A stretch of 64,000 nucleotides of DNA from contig JACKBQ010000002.1 of the NCBI GenBank assembly GCA_020634455.1, forward strand, positions 992,001 to 1,056,000, given 5' to 3'. This DNA is from Ardenticatenaceae bacterium. Lineage in GTDB: Bacteria > Chloroflexota > Anaerolineae > Promineifilales > Promineifilaceae. Below the pieces are notes generated by a model. The model was given only the letters and a program-made list of their open reading frames with translations, was not told the origin of the DNA and searched no databases. Positions 1 to 9,402 of the stretch are shown piece by piece; within the stretch, counting starts at the first letter, position 1; each line of letters starts with the position of its first letter. The position numbers were made by a program, and so were the translations under genes.

Positions 1-2
1 TG

Positions 3-797
3 CATATTGCTTCTGGCAACGCCCGCACCTTTAGCCTGATGATTCAGACGTTTGGCATGGGTATGGCGGCCATTTTTATTGCCACCCGTCGGATTCGGGT
101 TTTGCCACGGGTTATTTTGTTTGTGTCACTTGGCGGGGTTGTGGGACATGTCATTGGTTTGTTCTGGTTTCCGCTGCCTGCACCGTATCCCAAGATTTTG
201 TTTACGTTTATCACCACTGTTTTTGGCGTGGCTCTGCTTATCTCTCGCTGGGGGTTGCACTGGACTCCGCAGCAAGATTTGCCGCATTGGACCTGGGTAC
301 ATCGGGTAATTTTTGTCTCGCTGGGCATTTTTGGGGGCATGGTGGCCGCCAATGTTGGTTCTGGCATTGACGTGGTCACGTTTATCATCTTGACGCTGAT
401 GTTTGGGATTAATGAAAAGATCAGCACGCCTACTACAGTCATTATTATGGGAATTAATTCGCTTGTTGGTTTTTTCCTGCATGGCGTTGTGGCCCAGGAT
501 ATTGACCCGGAAGTGTGGAAGTATTGGCTGGTAGCCGTGCCGATTGTGATTGTTGGCGCTCCTTTTGGGGCATTTGTTGGCTCAAAAATTAGCCGGGATG
601 CGGTCATCATTTTTCTGGCGACGCTTATTTCTATTGAGCTGGTGACGACGCTGTGGCTGGTGCCGTTTACGGCCGTTATGTGGCAGGTAACGATTATTGC
701 CACTGTGATATTTAGCGCCTGTTTTGCCGCGATGCTGTATTATCGGCACAATTATTTGCCCCGCTGGTTAACTAAGACCGGGGAGCATTTGGAATAA
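3..797 (+). CDS. TauE/SafE-family membrane transporter, 5'-truncated by window edge
   Basis: The reading frame is open from the first bases, so the N-terminus lies outside the window; the internal ATG at 39 is not a convincing start because the frame continues upstream of it. The visible part of about 264 residues is almost entirely hydrophobic, with roughly seven membrane segments. It has the glycine-rich half-repeat typical of TauE/SafE (DUF81) permeases, for example GIFGGMVAANVGSGIDVVTF and GAPFGAFVGSKIS. The family exports sulfite, sulfoacetate or other small organic anions, but the substrate cannot be told here. A strong hairpin with a T-run follows at 828-891, so this is the last gene of its transcript. 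Family call good, substrate unknown. Confidence 0.8.
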   Translation, partial: HIASGNARTFSLMIQTFGMGMAAIFIATRRIRVLPRVILFVSLGGVVGHVIGLFWFPLPAPYPKILFTFITTVFGVALLISRWGLHWTPQQDLPHWTWVHRVIFVSLGIFGGMVAANVGSGIDVVTFIILTLMFGINEKISTPTTVIIMGINSLVGFFLHGVVAQDIDPEVWKYWLVAVPIVIVGAPFGAFVGSKISRDAVIIFLATLISIELVTTLWLVPFTAVMWQVTIIATVIFSACFAAMLYYRHNYLPRWLTKTGEHLE

Positions 798-827
798 TCT
801 TGCGCCAATAAGCTGCTGGTTATTGCG

Positions 828-891
828 ATTGGGCCAATTTTTTTGCCGTTACTGTTTAGGTGAAATCAAATTGGCCCAATTTTTGTTTTGG
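828..891 (+). terminator. Rho-independent terminator after the TauE/SafE gene
   Basis: A 13-bp perfect inverted repeat (arms 828-840 and 868-880, core TTGGGCCAA/TTGGCCCAA) is followed on the plus strand by TTTTTGTTTT. It lies 30 bases after the stop codon at 797. The first arm also has a T-run after it, so shorter foldings are possible. Confidence 0.75.
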
Positions 892-918
892 CTATTAAGG
901 AAGCGTTGCCTATTTAGA

Positions 919-1740
919 TCACTTCTGGTTAAGGTACCAGGTTTCATCAGATTGGAACATCCAGGTGATGCTACTGCCGGGGAGTGGGTGTAGCAGGAGT
1001 GAATCTGGCCAGACGACATGCTGCCAACCGGTTTCGGAAAGGATGAGCGGCTCGAAGGTTTCATTGGTGAGGCGTTTGATTTGTGGAAGAGGATGATTGC
1101 GTTCTGGTTCAATTAGCCAGAGGTGGGGTGGGGAATCGGCCGTTTCCAGGTCATCCAGGTAGCAGGTAAAAAGTTCGGCTCGGTTTAATTGTTGGGCATC
1201 TTCAATAAAGCCGAGGTATTGGGTGGGTAAATCTTCGATGGCGAAGGGCGTGAGGGGGCCAAAAAGCCCACGCGGTAAGCCTCCCTGCCACTTTTCAAAG
1301 CGAATGCTCCAATCCATGTAGATGCCAAGGGCGGCGGCAGTGGCTTGTTCTTTTGGTAGGTAGCCAGAGATGCGATAAGTGGTGGTGTACCCGGTGAGGC
1401 CGCCCCGGACGGATTGGGTAATAGTGATGGTGCCGCCGTTTTGGGAAACGGCCGTTGCCACATCTTCAATCAATTTGGCGGGATTTCCGGCATCAAAATG
1501 GCTGGTATCGAACCAGCCGTATGTGCTGCTGTAATAGTAGCGGGCTTCAGGGAGCGGGGTGATGAGTCGCTGAACATTGGGCCGATCGGTGGGGCAGGTG
1601 ACCCAGTAATAGCTGGTGCGGTTGGCGCGGCTGCCAGCCGCTGGTGCGTGGTGCAGGGTGAGGGAGTTGATCTGCTGGTGGATCATGAATAGCCCTAGTA
1701 AAAGGGCCAGCATGGTGGTGGCTCGCTGAAACAGTTTCAT
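919..1740 (-). CDS. Secreted or membrane-anchored protein of unknown function
   Basis: The 273-residue product starts with a short basic stretch and one hydrophobic helix (about residues 7-23), consistent with a signal peptide or anchor. The remainder looks like a soluble extracytoplasmic domain rich in Tyr and Trp. I recognise no family. Isolated cysteines occur at about residues 49 and 192 (YYWVTCP, ELFTCYL), which could form a disulfide outside the cell. It reads away from the SET-domain gene, with the hairpin-rich spacer 1741-1911 between them on the same strand. The frame contains one ACGGCCGT element and codon use resembles the neighbours, so it is probably a real native gene. Confidence 0.6.
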   Translation of the reverse strand: MKLFQRATTMLALLLGLFMIHQQINSLTLHHAPAAGSRANRTSYYWVTCPTDRPNVQRLITPLPEARYYYSSTYGWFDTSHFDAGNPAKLIEDVATAVSQNGGTITITQSVRGGLTGYTTTYRISGYLPKEQATAAALGIYMDWSIRFEKWQGGLPRGLFGPLTPFAIEDLPTQYLGFIEDAQQLNRAELFTCYLDDLETADSPPHLWLIEPERNHPLPQIKRLTNETFEPLILSETGWQHVVWPDSLLLHPLPGSSITWMFQSDETWYLNQK

Positions 1741-1822
1741 AGTTGACAGGTGCGGGTTTGCCGATCGGTGCGACGACAGGATTTTGTGTCTGCTGGCCTG
1801 TCATCGCACCGGGGTGCGCTAA

Positions 1823-1912
1823 GGGCTTGACCGTTTTTTGCTTTGGAGTTTGGGTAAACGGTCAAGCCTTGGGGTTCGTTTCCTACATCAAAATTTATTT
1901 GTGAACGAACCC
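1823..1912 (-). terminator. Two tandem hairpins downstream of the SET-domain gene
   Basis: Two perfect inverted repeats sit side by side: GGCTTGACCGTTT (1824-1836) with its complement at 1856-1868, and GGGTTCGTT (1872-1880) with its complement at 1904-1912. The second overlaps the stop codon of the leftward SET-domain gene, so both would form at the 3' end of that transcript. On the minus strand the first hairpin has no long T-run after it, so termination is likely but not certain. Confidence 0.5.
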
Positions 1913-2499
1913 TAAGTGGCGGACTTATGGAGGGCTTGAACGGAACGAAATTGGCTGGAGGTAAGGTCTTGGGTAACGGCCGTTTGCGTTTCTTCATCTA
2001 AAAAGCGCCACAACGGCTGTTCGCGGCTGATGAGTTTGGCCAGGGCAGCATTGAGCTGGGTGTCCCACTGGTGGACTAGAGCGGTGAAGTCAGACGGCCG
2101 TACGCTGCCGCGACAGTTGGCGTGGCCACAGGCGCAGGGCATGTCGTACGGCAGATTGAACTGGCCATAGTCGTCGGTGATCTCTTCGCCAGGTTGAATC
2201 TCCCGAACGGCAATCTCAAAGCCGTAGCCGGTGCTCAGGGCATTGCTATGGCAGCTGTGGTTCACGTAGCGAGCAATGTCCCAGCTGAGTAAGCGCGAGC
2301 CGTCTTTTTCGACAGTGCTGTATTTGTCCAGGATGGGTTGGTAGATGTCGGCGGTGAGTAGGGGATGGTCGGCGGGGAGGACAATTTCCAGCGCATCCTG
2401 CACATACACAATGGTGCCTTGGGGGATGGTTGCGGTGGCAAAAACGCCGAAGCCAATCGAGGGGCTGATGTAGCGTAATTCAGTTGCCGGATGGATCAT
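1912..2499 (-). CDS. SET-domain protein (putative lysine methyltransferase)
   Basis: The 195-residue protein is a small stand-alone SET domain. Visible motifs are GFGVFATATIPQGT (residues 16-29, SET-N), the AdoMet-binding RYVNHSCHSN (77-86), EEITDDYG with the catalytic-type Tyr at 111, and a post-SET zinc cluster CxCxxxxC at 122-129. These are the residues needed for AdoMet and Zn binding, so the enzyme is probably active on lysine. The residues after 135 resemble no known domain. Bacterial SET proteins of this size are common in environmental bacteria and their substrates are mostly unknown. The gene is alone on its strand with hairpins at its 3' end. Confidence 0.85.
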   Translation of the reverse strand: MIHPATELRYISPSIGFGVFATATIPQGTIVYVQDALEIVLPADHPLLTADIYQPILDKYSTVEKDGSRLLSWDIARYVNHSCHSNALSTGYGFEIAVREIQPGEEITDDYGQFNLPYDMPCACGHANCRGSVRPSDFTALVHQWDTQLNAALAKLISREQPLWRFLDEETQTAVTQDLTSSQFRSVQALHKSAT

Positions 2500-2640
2500 A
2501 AAGTTTCTTATCTTGCTCCTTGTTCTTTACAAAAGAACGGACGAAAATTTGCTGGCAGTATAGCGAAAGTACGGCCGTTTACAAGAAAGTGGTGCAACAA
2601 GATGAACCATTTTGCGTACTGGCAGCCAGGAGAGACAGCG

Positions 2641-3096
2641 ATGAAAAATGATTGGCAAAACCGGGAATTTAACTTGATTTTGCTCGCTTTGGTGGTTGGC
2701 GCTGGGGCAGCTTTCGTGGCGGTCAGATTTTTGCGGCTAAACTTTATGCTGGGCATTGTTATTTTTATGATCGTCTTTTTTCTGATATTTGATCGTGTCA
2801 GTGCCCAACATAAAGCGTTGGTGAAGCTATACCAGGCTTCGCTAAATGACTCTATCCTGGTGGTTCAAAATGTGCTGACTGAAAAAGGGATTCCTTACCG
2901 AAAAAGTGGTGCTGACCGTTTCTTGCTTGAGAGAGATGGGATAGAAATTTCACTGAAACATGTTCAAAGACGGTATGGAGGTGATCCTTGCACCGTTTTG
3001 AAATTAATACCCCACGATACTGATAGCTGGCATCTAATCTTTAGCTTGCGTGACAAATTGGATGATGCGTTTCGTCCTCGCGGTATGAACCTGTGA
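2641..3096 (+). CDS. Small membrane protein of unknown function
   Basis: I start the gene at ATG 2641, which follows AGGAGAGA at a good distance. The frame is open upstream to 2491 but has no better ribosome site there (ATG 2602 is an alternative). The 151-residue product has two adjacent hydrophobic segments (about residues 11-45) and a charged C-terminal half with a cytoplasmic look. No family is recognised. It is convergent with the hydrolase gene, with only nine bases between the stops. Confidence 0.6.
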   Translation: MKNDWQNREFNLILLALVVGAGAAFVAVRFLRLNFMLGIVIFMIVFFLIFDRVSAQHKALVKLYQASLNDSILVVQNVLTEKGIPYRKSGADRFLLERDGIEISLKHVQRRYGGDPCTVLKLIPHDTDSWHLIFSLRDKLDDAFRPRGMNL

Positions 3097-3105
3097 CTAT
3101 GCAAA

Positions 3106-3999
3106 TTAGGGTAGCAAATTTTGGGCCATAAATCGGCGCAGGCGCCGGGTCATAAGCTCAGGGTTGGTTTCAAACAGGGTGGTGTGGTCGGCGTTTGGGA
3201 TAAGCAGGCGCTCTTTGGGGGGAACGGCCGTTTCATACAAAGTAGACCCATTGCTCACGTGGACGGTTTTGTCCCGTCCGCCTTGAATAAACAGAATGGG
3301 GCGGGACGATAGCGAGGCCACGGCGTGCAGGGGAGCCAGCTGATCACTGTTTACGCCCGCAATCCATTCTGCCCACTGAATCACCAGCGGGGCTGTCCAA
3401 TCTGGCAGGCGGGCAAAGGAAACGGTTAGCCGCTCGGCATTGTTGGAAAAATTCGTGTAGACACTTTCGGCCACCACCAGCTGGATGTCTGGCAGCTGGG
3501 CTGCGGCGCGGATAGCAATCGCGCCACCCATCGAATGCCCCACAATGCCAATATTGTCAGCATCTACCTCTGGTTGGGATTGCAAAAAAGCGAGCGCAGC
3601 TTCCACATCGGCCAGCTCGGTTATGCCCCAGCTGCTTTTTTCACCTTCACTACGGCCGTGTGCCCGCAAATCAAACAGCAGTGCGCCGTATCCTTGCTCG
3701 GCCAGCATTGCGGCCTGATCCAGCAGGGCGGCTCGATTGCTGCCCAGGCCATGCACAAAAATCAAAGCCGCGCCGCCATGTGCTTTTGGGGGAATGTACC
3801 AGCCAGAAAGTAGCAACCCATCCGCGGTTTTGAAGGTCACGTCTTCCCACGAAGCAATGCCAAAATCGGCCGGTGTTTGATGGGTGATGTTGCGGGGTGG
3901 AGCCACGAGCCGTCGGGCGCGGCTGTGGACAAAGCCAGCCAGGGTAGCCAGCAAAAGCACTACAAGGGCGACAGGGAGTTTGTAATCTAGCTTGGGCAT
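3106..3999 (-). CDS. Membrane-anchored alpha/beta hydrolase
   Basis: Taken from the ATG at 3999 (the frame extends to 4086 but that part looks non-coding), the 297-residue protein has one N-terminal transmembrane helix (about residues 8-24) and an alpha/beta-hydrolase fold. Motifs: oxyanion-side HGLGSNR (83-89), nucleophile elbow GHSMGG with Ser156, a late Asp in GGRDKTVH and the catalytic His in NADHTTLF. This matches the BAAT/serine aminopeptidase S33-like hydrolases, probably an esterase or lipase acting outside the membrane. Substrate cannot be inferred. Confidence 0.85.
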   Translation of the reverse strand: MPKLDYKLPVALVVLLLATLAGFVHSRARRLVAPPRNITHQTPADFGIASWEDVTFKTADGLLLSGWYIPPKAHGGAALIFVHGLGSNRAALLDQAAMLAEQGYGALLFDLRAHGRSEGEKSSWGITELADVEAALAFLQSQPEVDADNIGIVGHSMGGAIAIRAAAQLPDIQLVVAESVYTNFSNNAERLTVSFARLPDWTAPLVIQWAEWIAGVNSDQLAPLHAVASLSSRPILFIQGGRDKTVHVSNGSTLYETAVPPKERLLIPNADHTTLFETNPELMTRRLRRFMAQNLLP

Positions 4000-4330
4000 G
4001 ATGATGGTACGGTACGATGAAACGGCCGTATTTTCCACAGCCCACTTGCCCCAAAAAGACCACTTGTGTGCTTGACAGTGGCACAAGTCAAATAGCCCAA
4101 AATTTGCTGGCTGGTTTCAGGCAGTTTTTGCACGTCTGTTTGTTGAAATTCTGACAGACTGGAGCCGTTTTGCCTGCTTCTGGCGAAAAATTGGAAGTAG
4201 CACCTGAGAATTTGTCAGACCTTTTTAGCATATGATGCAACGTTGCTGGCAGCGTGAAAAGTGTTCACCAGAATACCCGCCGTTGCTCAGCGGCAACCTG
4301 CGTTCAATGTCCCATTTTAAAGGAGATGCA
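4000..4330. other. Intergenic region with the carA leader
   Basis: The 331 bases separate the leftward hydrolase from the rightward carA. The frame of carA is open back to 4232 but that part has no ribosome site or conserved sequence. A small hairpin (GTTGC/GCAAC, about 4283-4299) lies in the leader. I see no convincing sigma-70 pair; TTGTCA near 4215 and TATGAT near 4232 are spaced too closely. No PyrR-type attenuator is apparent. Confidence 0.4.
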
Positions 4331-5467
4331 ATGCAACAAAAGCTTGTCCCTGCTTTACTCGCGTTGGAGGATGGTACACTGTGGCCCGGCTTTGGTTTTG
4401 GCGCAATCGGCCAAACCAGCGGTGAAATCGTCTTCAACACTAGCCTTACCGGTTACCAGGAAATTCTCACCGACCCCTCCTATCACGGCCAACTGGTCAC
4501 CATGACGATGCCCCACATCGGCAACATCGGCACCACCCCTGAAGACGATGAAAGCAGCCATGTCTGGGCAGCCGGGTTGATTATTCGTCAGCTGAGTCCT
4601 GTTGTCAGTAACTGGCGATCCTGTCAGCCGCTGCCGGATTATTTGGCTGAACGCGGCATCATAGCCATTACCGATGTGGATACCCGCGCCCTGGTGCGCC
4701 ACATCCGTACTCACGGGGCCATGAATGCGGCCGTTTCCAGCACCACCACCGACCCGACCGAAGTTTTGGCCCTGGCCCGCGCCGCCCGCGACATGAACGG
4801 CCTGGACCTGGCCCGCGAGGTGAGCTGCGCTGAGCCGTACCATTGGGCTGAAGCGCAGGATTGGTGGCGACCGGACGGTGAACAGTTATCGGTTATCGGT
4901 GAGCGGTTTCATGTGGTGGCGTATGATTTTGGCATTAAGCGTAACATTTTGCGGCTACTGGCAGCGCAGGGTTGCCGGGTGACGGTGGTGCCTGCGACTA
5001 CTTCAGCAGAAGAAGTGCTGGCTCTCAAACCGGATGGCGTTTTTCTCTCCAACGGCCCAGGCGACCCGGCGGCGTGTACCTACGCCATTGAGGCGGTGCG
5101 CGATTTGCTGGGGCAAAAACCAATCTTTGGCATCTGTTTGGGGCACCAAATTTTGGGGCTGGCGCTGGGCGCAGAGACGTACAAGTTAAAATTTGGCCAT
5201 CGTGGCGGCAACCAGCCTGTGCAGGTCACAGCCACGCAAGAAGTGCAAATCTCTAGCCACAATCACGGTTTTGCCGTAGATGCCAGCACCTTGCCAGCCA
5301 ACGTCACCGTCTCCCACCTAAACCTCAACGACAACTGCTGCGAAGGACTCATCGCCCCGGAGCACAAAGCATATTCGGTGCAGTACCACCCGGAAAGCTC
5401 GCCCGGCCCCCACGATTCGGACGAGCTTTTTGCCCGGTTTATTGGCCTTATGCAGGCAGACATGTAG
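4331..5467 (+). CDS. carA: Carbamoyl phosphate synthase small subunit (glutaminase)
   Basis: Hydrolyses glutamine and passes ammonia to CarB for carbamoyl phosphate, the precursor of pyrimidines and arginine. ATG 4331 follows AAAGGAG at an ideal distance and gives 378 residues, the usual length. The N-terminal CPSase_sm_chain domain has GYQEILTDPSYHGQ. The class I glutamine amidotransferase domain has the nucleophile Cys269 in GICLGHQ and the His353/Glu355 pair in HPESSPGP, the same numbering as the E. coli enzyme. carB follows after a short repeat-bearing spacer of 84 bases, so the two are one operon. Confidence 0.97.
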   Translation: MQQKLVPALLALEDGTLWPGFGFGAIGQTSGEIVFNTSLTGYQEILTDPSYHGQLVTMTMPHIGNIGTTPEDDESSHVWAAGLIIRQLSPVVSNWRSCQPLPDYLAERGIIAITDVDTRALVRHIRTHGAMNAAVSSTTTDPTEVLALARAARDMNGLDLAREVSCAEPYHWAEAQDWWRPDGEQLSVIGERFHVVAYDFGIKRNILRLLAAQGCRVTVVPATTSAEEVLALKPDGVFLSNGPGDPAACTYAIEAVRDLLGQKPIFGICLGHQILGLALGAETYKLKFGHRGGNQPVQVTATQEVQISSHNHGFAVDASTLPANVTVSHLNLNDNCCEGLIAPEHKAYSVQYHPESSPGPHDSDELFARFIGLMQADM

Positions 5468-5538
5468 GAGATGGGAGATTGGAGATTCGAGATTGTGTTT
5501 TCTTCCAATCTCCAGTCTCTAATTCCCAATCTGCAAAT
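5468..5538. repeat. Dispersed inverted repeat of the GGAGATTGGAGATT family
   Basis: The spacer between carA and carB is almost entirely an imperfect inverted repeat: GGAGATTGGAGATTCGAG on the left and CAATCTCCAGTCTCTAATTC on the right. The same family occurs at 56069-56126, there inside a coding sequence. It would form a hairpin in the carAB mRNA between the two cistrons. Confidence 0.75.
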
Positions 5539-5551
5539 TTTAGGAGAAGCT

Positions 5552-8500
5552 GTGCCCAAAAATACAAACATCAAAACAATTTTAGTGCTTGGCTCTGGCC
5601 CGATTGTGATTGGGCAGGGGTGTGAATTTGATTACTCTGGCGTGCAGGCGTGCAAAGTGCTGCGCCGCGAGGGGTATCGTGTTATTTTGGTCAACTCCAA
5701 TCCGGCCACCATCATGACCGATCCCGAATTTGCCGACGCTACCTACATTGAGCCGCTCACGGCCGAACTCATCGAAAAAATCATTGCTGCGGAGCAGCCC
5801 GACGCAATTTTGCCTACTGTAGGCGGCCAAACCGGACTGAATCTGGCGGTGGAGCTGGCTGAATCTGGTATTTTGGCCAAACATGGCGTCCAGCTTATCG
5901 GGGCCGATTTGCGCGCCATTCGCCTGGCAGAAGACCGCTCTAAGTTCAAGCAGGCAATGATTGAGGCGGACGTGCCCGTGCCGGTGAGTCATTTTGTGCA
6001 TTCGCTGGAAGAAGCGGAAGCGGTAATAGACGAAATAGGTTTTCCTATGTTGGTGCGGGCGTCGTTTACGCTGGGCGGCAGCGGCGGTGGCGTGGCTTAC
6101 AGTCGTGACCAGTTTGCGGCGGTGGTGGAACACGGCCTGCGTGCCAGTCCTGTTAAAGAGGTACTGATTGAGCGATCGCTGCTGGGCTGGAAAGAGTACG
6201 AGCTGGAAGTGATGCGTGACAAAGCCGATAACTTTGTCGTGGTCTGCTCCATCGAAAATGTGGATCCGATGGGGGTACATACAGGTGACAGCATTACCGT
6301 GGCTCCCGCGCAGACGTTGACGGACAAGGAGTACCAATATTTACGCGACCTGGCGAAGATTATCATGCGGGCTGTGGGGGTGGAGACCGGCGGCAGTAAT
6401 GTGCAGTTTGCGGTTAACCCGGAAAATGGCGAGGTGATTGTCATTGAGATGAATCCACGGGTGTCCCGCTCGTCGGCGCTGGCCAGCAAGGCGACGGGCT
6501 TTCCTATTGCCAAGATTGCGGCGCTACTGGCCGTGGGCTACACGCTGGACGAGATTCCCAACGACATTACGCGCGTAACGCCCGCCAGCTTTGAGCCGAG
6601 TATTGATTACTGCGTGGTCAAGATTCCGCGTTGGAACTTCGAGAAATTTCCTGGGGTTGATCCGACGCTGGGGCCGCAGATGAAGAGCGTGGGGGAGGTG
6701 ATGGCCATTGGCCGTACTTTTACCGAGGCGCTTAACAAAGCGGTACGCGGGTTGGAAATTGGTATTCCGGGTTTTAGCCGGTCGTTGGCGGAGCAATCGT
6801 CGGAGGCGGCGCTGAGTGTGCCGACGGCACAGCGGCTGTTTCAGATGGCGGTGGCGATGGGGAACGGCCGTTCCCCGCAACAAATCATCGCTGAAACCGC
6901 CATTGACCCCTGGTTTGTGGTGCAGTTGCAGGCGATTTTGCAGCTAGAGGCTGAACTGGCTGCGTTGGGTTCTCAGCCAGCGGATGGTGATTTGGCACCG
7001 ATGCTGCGGCAAGCCAAGCGGCATGGTTTTTCTGATGCGGTGATTGGTAAGGCGTTATGCTGGTCGGAAACGGCCGTGCGCCAAAAGCGCCTTGCCCTGG
7101 GCATCAAACCAGTTTACTATCGCGTGGACACCTGCGCCGCTGAGTTTGAAGCGTTCACGCCGTACCTCTACTCCACCTACGAATCCGCCTGCGAAGCCAA
7201 TCCAACAGATCGCCCCAAAGTGATGATTTTGGGGGGCGGTCCCAACCGGATTGGCCAGGGGATTGAGTTTGATTACTGCTGTGTGCAGGCGTGTTGGGCG
7301 CTGCGGGAGATGGGGTTTGAAACCATCATGGTCAACTGTAACCCGGAAACCGTCAGCACCGATTACGATACGGCCGATCGCCTCTACTTCGAGCCGCTGA
7401 CCCTGGAAGATGTGCTCAATATTGTGGATTTGGAGCAGCCGGAAGGTGTCATTGTGCAGTTTGGCGGCCAGACGCCGATTAATCTGACAGCGGGTTTGGC
7501 AGCAGCGGGCGTACCCATTTGGGGCACACCGCCAAACAGCATTGATCTGGCTGAAGATCGCGGCCGTTTTGGTGATTTACTGCACAAGTTGGAAATTGAT
7601 CATCCGGCCTGGGGATTGGCCAACTCGATGGACGAAGCGTTGAAAGTGGTGCATGAGATTGGGTATCCGGTTTTGGTACGGCCGTCTTTCGTCCTCGGTG
7701 GTCGCGCCATGGCCATTGCCTACGATGATGACTCCCTGCGCAGCTTTTTGGCTGAAGCCGCCCGCGTTTCTCCAGGCAACCCCGTGCTGATTGACCAGTT
7801 TATTGAAGATGCTTTTGAGGTAGACGTGGACGCCGTGGCCGATGGTGAGCGCGTAGTGATGGCTGGTGTGATGCAGCATATCGAAGAGGCCGGCATTCAC
7901 TCTGGCGATAGCGCTTGCGTGCTGCCCCCATACAAAATTAGCCTCTACTATCTGAGTATCATTCAGGATTACACCGAAAAATTAGGGTTGGCGCTTAATG
8001 TGCGTGGATTGATGAATGTTCAGTTTGCCATTAAAGATGACATTGTGTACGTCATTGAGGTGAATCCACGCGCCAGCCGTACGGTGCCTTTTGTGAGCAA
8101 AGCCACCGGAAAACCAGTGGCGCGCATCGCGGCCCAGGTACAGGCGGGCTGCCGCCTGGCAGAACTGAACTTTACCCAAATGCCACCAATTGATGGCTTT
8201 TTTGTGAAGGAAGCGGTGCTGCCGTTTAATAAATTGCCGGGAGCCGATACTCGTCTGGGGCCAGAAATGCGCAGCACGGGTGAAGTGATGGGGCATGCCT
8301 CGCAATTTGGCCATGCTTTTGCCAAATCGCAGCTGGCTGTGGGCACTCCCTTGCCTTTGCAAGGCGCTGTGCTGATTACTGTGAATGATTTCGACAAATC
8401 AACGGCGCTGAAAATTGCGCGAGATTTGCACAGGTTGGGATTTGAACTGTACGCCACGGAAGGAACGGCCGAAACCCTGGAAAAAGCAAATTTGCCTGTG

Positions 8501-8782
8501 ACAATGGTGCCAAAAGCGAGTGAGCCGGGCTTAAATACTGTCCGGCTCATCTCATCAGGTGCGGTTCAGTTGATAATTAACACGCCGCTGGGACAGCAAG
8601 CCCACGAAGATCAGGCGGCGATGCGGTCAGCTGCCATTCGCCACAACGTTTTGCTCATTTCTACCATGTCGGCGGCGCAGGCAGCGGTGAGTGGGATCAA
8701 GGCTTTACACAAAAAGGAACTGCGCGTGCGAAGTCTACAGGTGCATCATGCTGGCTCGGCTTCGCTGTCGCTCCATTCATGA
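5552..8782 (+). CDS. carB: Carbamoyl phosphate synthase large subunit
   Basis: Uses two ATP, bicarbonate and ammonia to make carbamoyl phosphate. The GTG at 5552 follows TAGGAGAA and begins directly before the conserved N-terminal sequence, giving 1076 residues, the normal length; the open frame before it is the repeat. Two homologous ATP-grasp halves are visible, beginning LGSGPIVIGQG and LGGGPNRIGQGIEFDY, each with NPR-type metal sites (IEMNPRVSRSS, IEVNPRASRTV). The MGS-like allosteric domain follows (from about residue 930, ATEGTAETLEKANLPV). The last residues overlap the convergent CBS gene by 37 bases. Confidence 0.97.
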   Translation: MPKNTNIKTILVLGSGPIVIGQGCEFDYSGVQACKVLRREGYRVILVNSNPATIMTDPEFADATYIEPLTAELIEKIIAAEQPDAILPTVGGQTGLNLAVELAESGILAKHGVQLIGADLRAIRLAEDRSKFKQAMIEADVPVPVSHFVHSLEEAEAVIDEIGFPMLVRASFTLGGSGGGVAYSRDQFAAVVEHGLRASPVKEVLIERSLLGWKEYELEVMRDKADNFVVVCSIENVDPMGVHTGDSITVAPAQTLTDKEYQYLRDLAKIIMRAVGVETGGSNVQFAVNPENGEVIVIEMNPRVSRSSALASKATGFPIAKIAALLAVGYTLDEIPNDITRVTPASFEPSIDYCVVKIPRWNFEKFPGVDPTLGPQMKSVGEVMAIGRTFTEALNKAVRGLEIGIPGFSRSLAEQSSEAALSVPTAQRLFQMAVAMGNGRSPQQIIAETAIDPWFVVQLQAILQLEAELAALGSQPADGDLAPMLRQAKRHGFSDAVIGKALCWSETAVRQKRLALGIKPVYYRVDTCAAEFEAFTPYLYSTYESACEANPTDRPKVMILGGGPNRIGQGIEFDYCCVQACWALREMGFETIMVNCNPETVSTDYDTADRLYFEPLTLEDVLNIVDLEQPEGVIVQFGGQTPINLTAGLAAAGVPIWGTPPNSIDLAEDRGRFGDLLHKLEIDHPAWGLANSMDEALKVVHEIGYPVLVRPSFVLGGRAMAIAYDDDSLRSFLAEAARVSPGNPVLIDQFIEDAFEVDVDAVADGERVVMAGVMQHIEEAGIHSGDSACVLPPYKISLYYLSIIQDYTEKLGLALNVRGLMNVQFAIKDDIVYVIEVNPRASRTVPFVSKATGKPVARIAAQVQAGCRLAELNFTQMPPIDGFFVKEAVLPFNKLPGADTRLGPEMRSTGEVMGHASQFGHAFAKSQLAVGTPLPLQGAVLITVNDFDKSTALKIARDLHRLGFELYATEGTAETLEKANLPVTMVPKASEPGLNTVRLISSGAVQLIINTPLGQQAHEDQAAMRSAAIRHNVLLISTMSAAQAAVSGIKALHKKELRVRSLQVHHAGSASLSLHS

Positions 8783-9192
8783 ATTACAACCATGCTGAAG
8801 ATGTCAGACTCTGTGATGATGCCAGCTAGCTTGCCATCTGGATTTATCACAGGTAAGCCGCTCACGCGATGTTCCAGCATGGTGCGGGCGGCATCGCCAA
8901 TTGTGGCATCTGGCGTAATAGTCATTGGCTGCGGGGTCATGATCTTTTCCACCGTCAGGCTAGAAAGCAGGTAGTTCAGCTCCCAAATGCTTAGCGAGGT
9001 GGCTGGCGAGGGCTGCGCACCGCGCACGTCGCCCAGAGTAACAATGCCTACCAGGTAATTTTGGGCGTCCACTACGGGTAGGCGGCGAATCTCTTCATCC
9101 ATCATGATTTGATGGGCTTCAGGGAGGGTCATTTGCGGTGTAACGGTGATCACATCTTGGGTCATCCAATTGCGAACCAGCTCTTTTTTCAT
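8746..9192 (-). CDS. Tandem CBS-domain protein
   Basis: The 148-residue protein consists of two CBS motifs. The first covers about residues 8-70 (VRNWMTQDVITVTPQMTL to LVGIVTLGDV), the second about 80-140 (VEKIMTPQPMTITPDATI to LAGIITESDI). Such pairs bind adenine nucleotides or other ligands and act as small regulatory proteins. The stop codon lies inside the 3' end of carB on the opposite strand. CBS proteins can sense AMP/ATP, but a link to CarAB is only inference from position. A short hairpin in the leader (about 9209-9222, GCCCTTGAAAGGGC) precedes it. Confidence 0.9.
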   Translation of the reverse strand: MKKELVRNWMTQDVITVTPQMTLPEAHQIMMDEEIRRLPVVDAQNYLVGIVTLGDVRGAQPSPATSLSIWELNYLLSSLTVEKIMTPQPMTITPDATIGDAARTMLEHRVSGLPVINPDGKLAGIITESDIFSMVVIHEWSDSEAEPA

Positions 9193-9402
9193 CGATACGA
9201 CTCCTGGACGCCCTTGAAAGGGCGCCTCTTATGGTTACTGTTTGAAAGTTAAGGACGAAATAGCTCCAATTGCATAGTACAATTGTGATCCGGTTTGACG
9301 CAGTAACAAAAGTCACCCGTTGCAAATGACAACTGCAACGGCCGTTTCATACTTACTCTTTTCGATTTTGATAAAGTTTGGCGTGAAATGGCCTAAAAGG
9401 AG

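Noticed and set aside
44..703. Open frame of 219 codons on the minus strand opposite the TauE/SafE gene
   Set aside because: The plus-strand frame encodes a clear membrane permease; the opposite frame has no domain and arises from codon bias.
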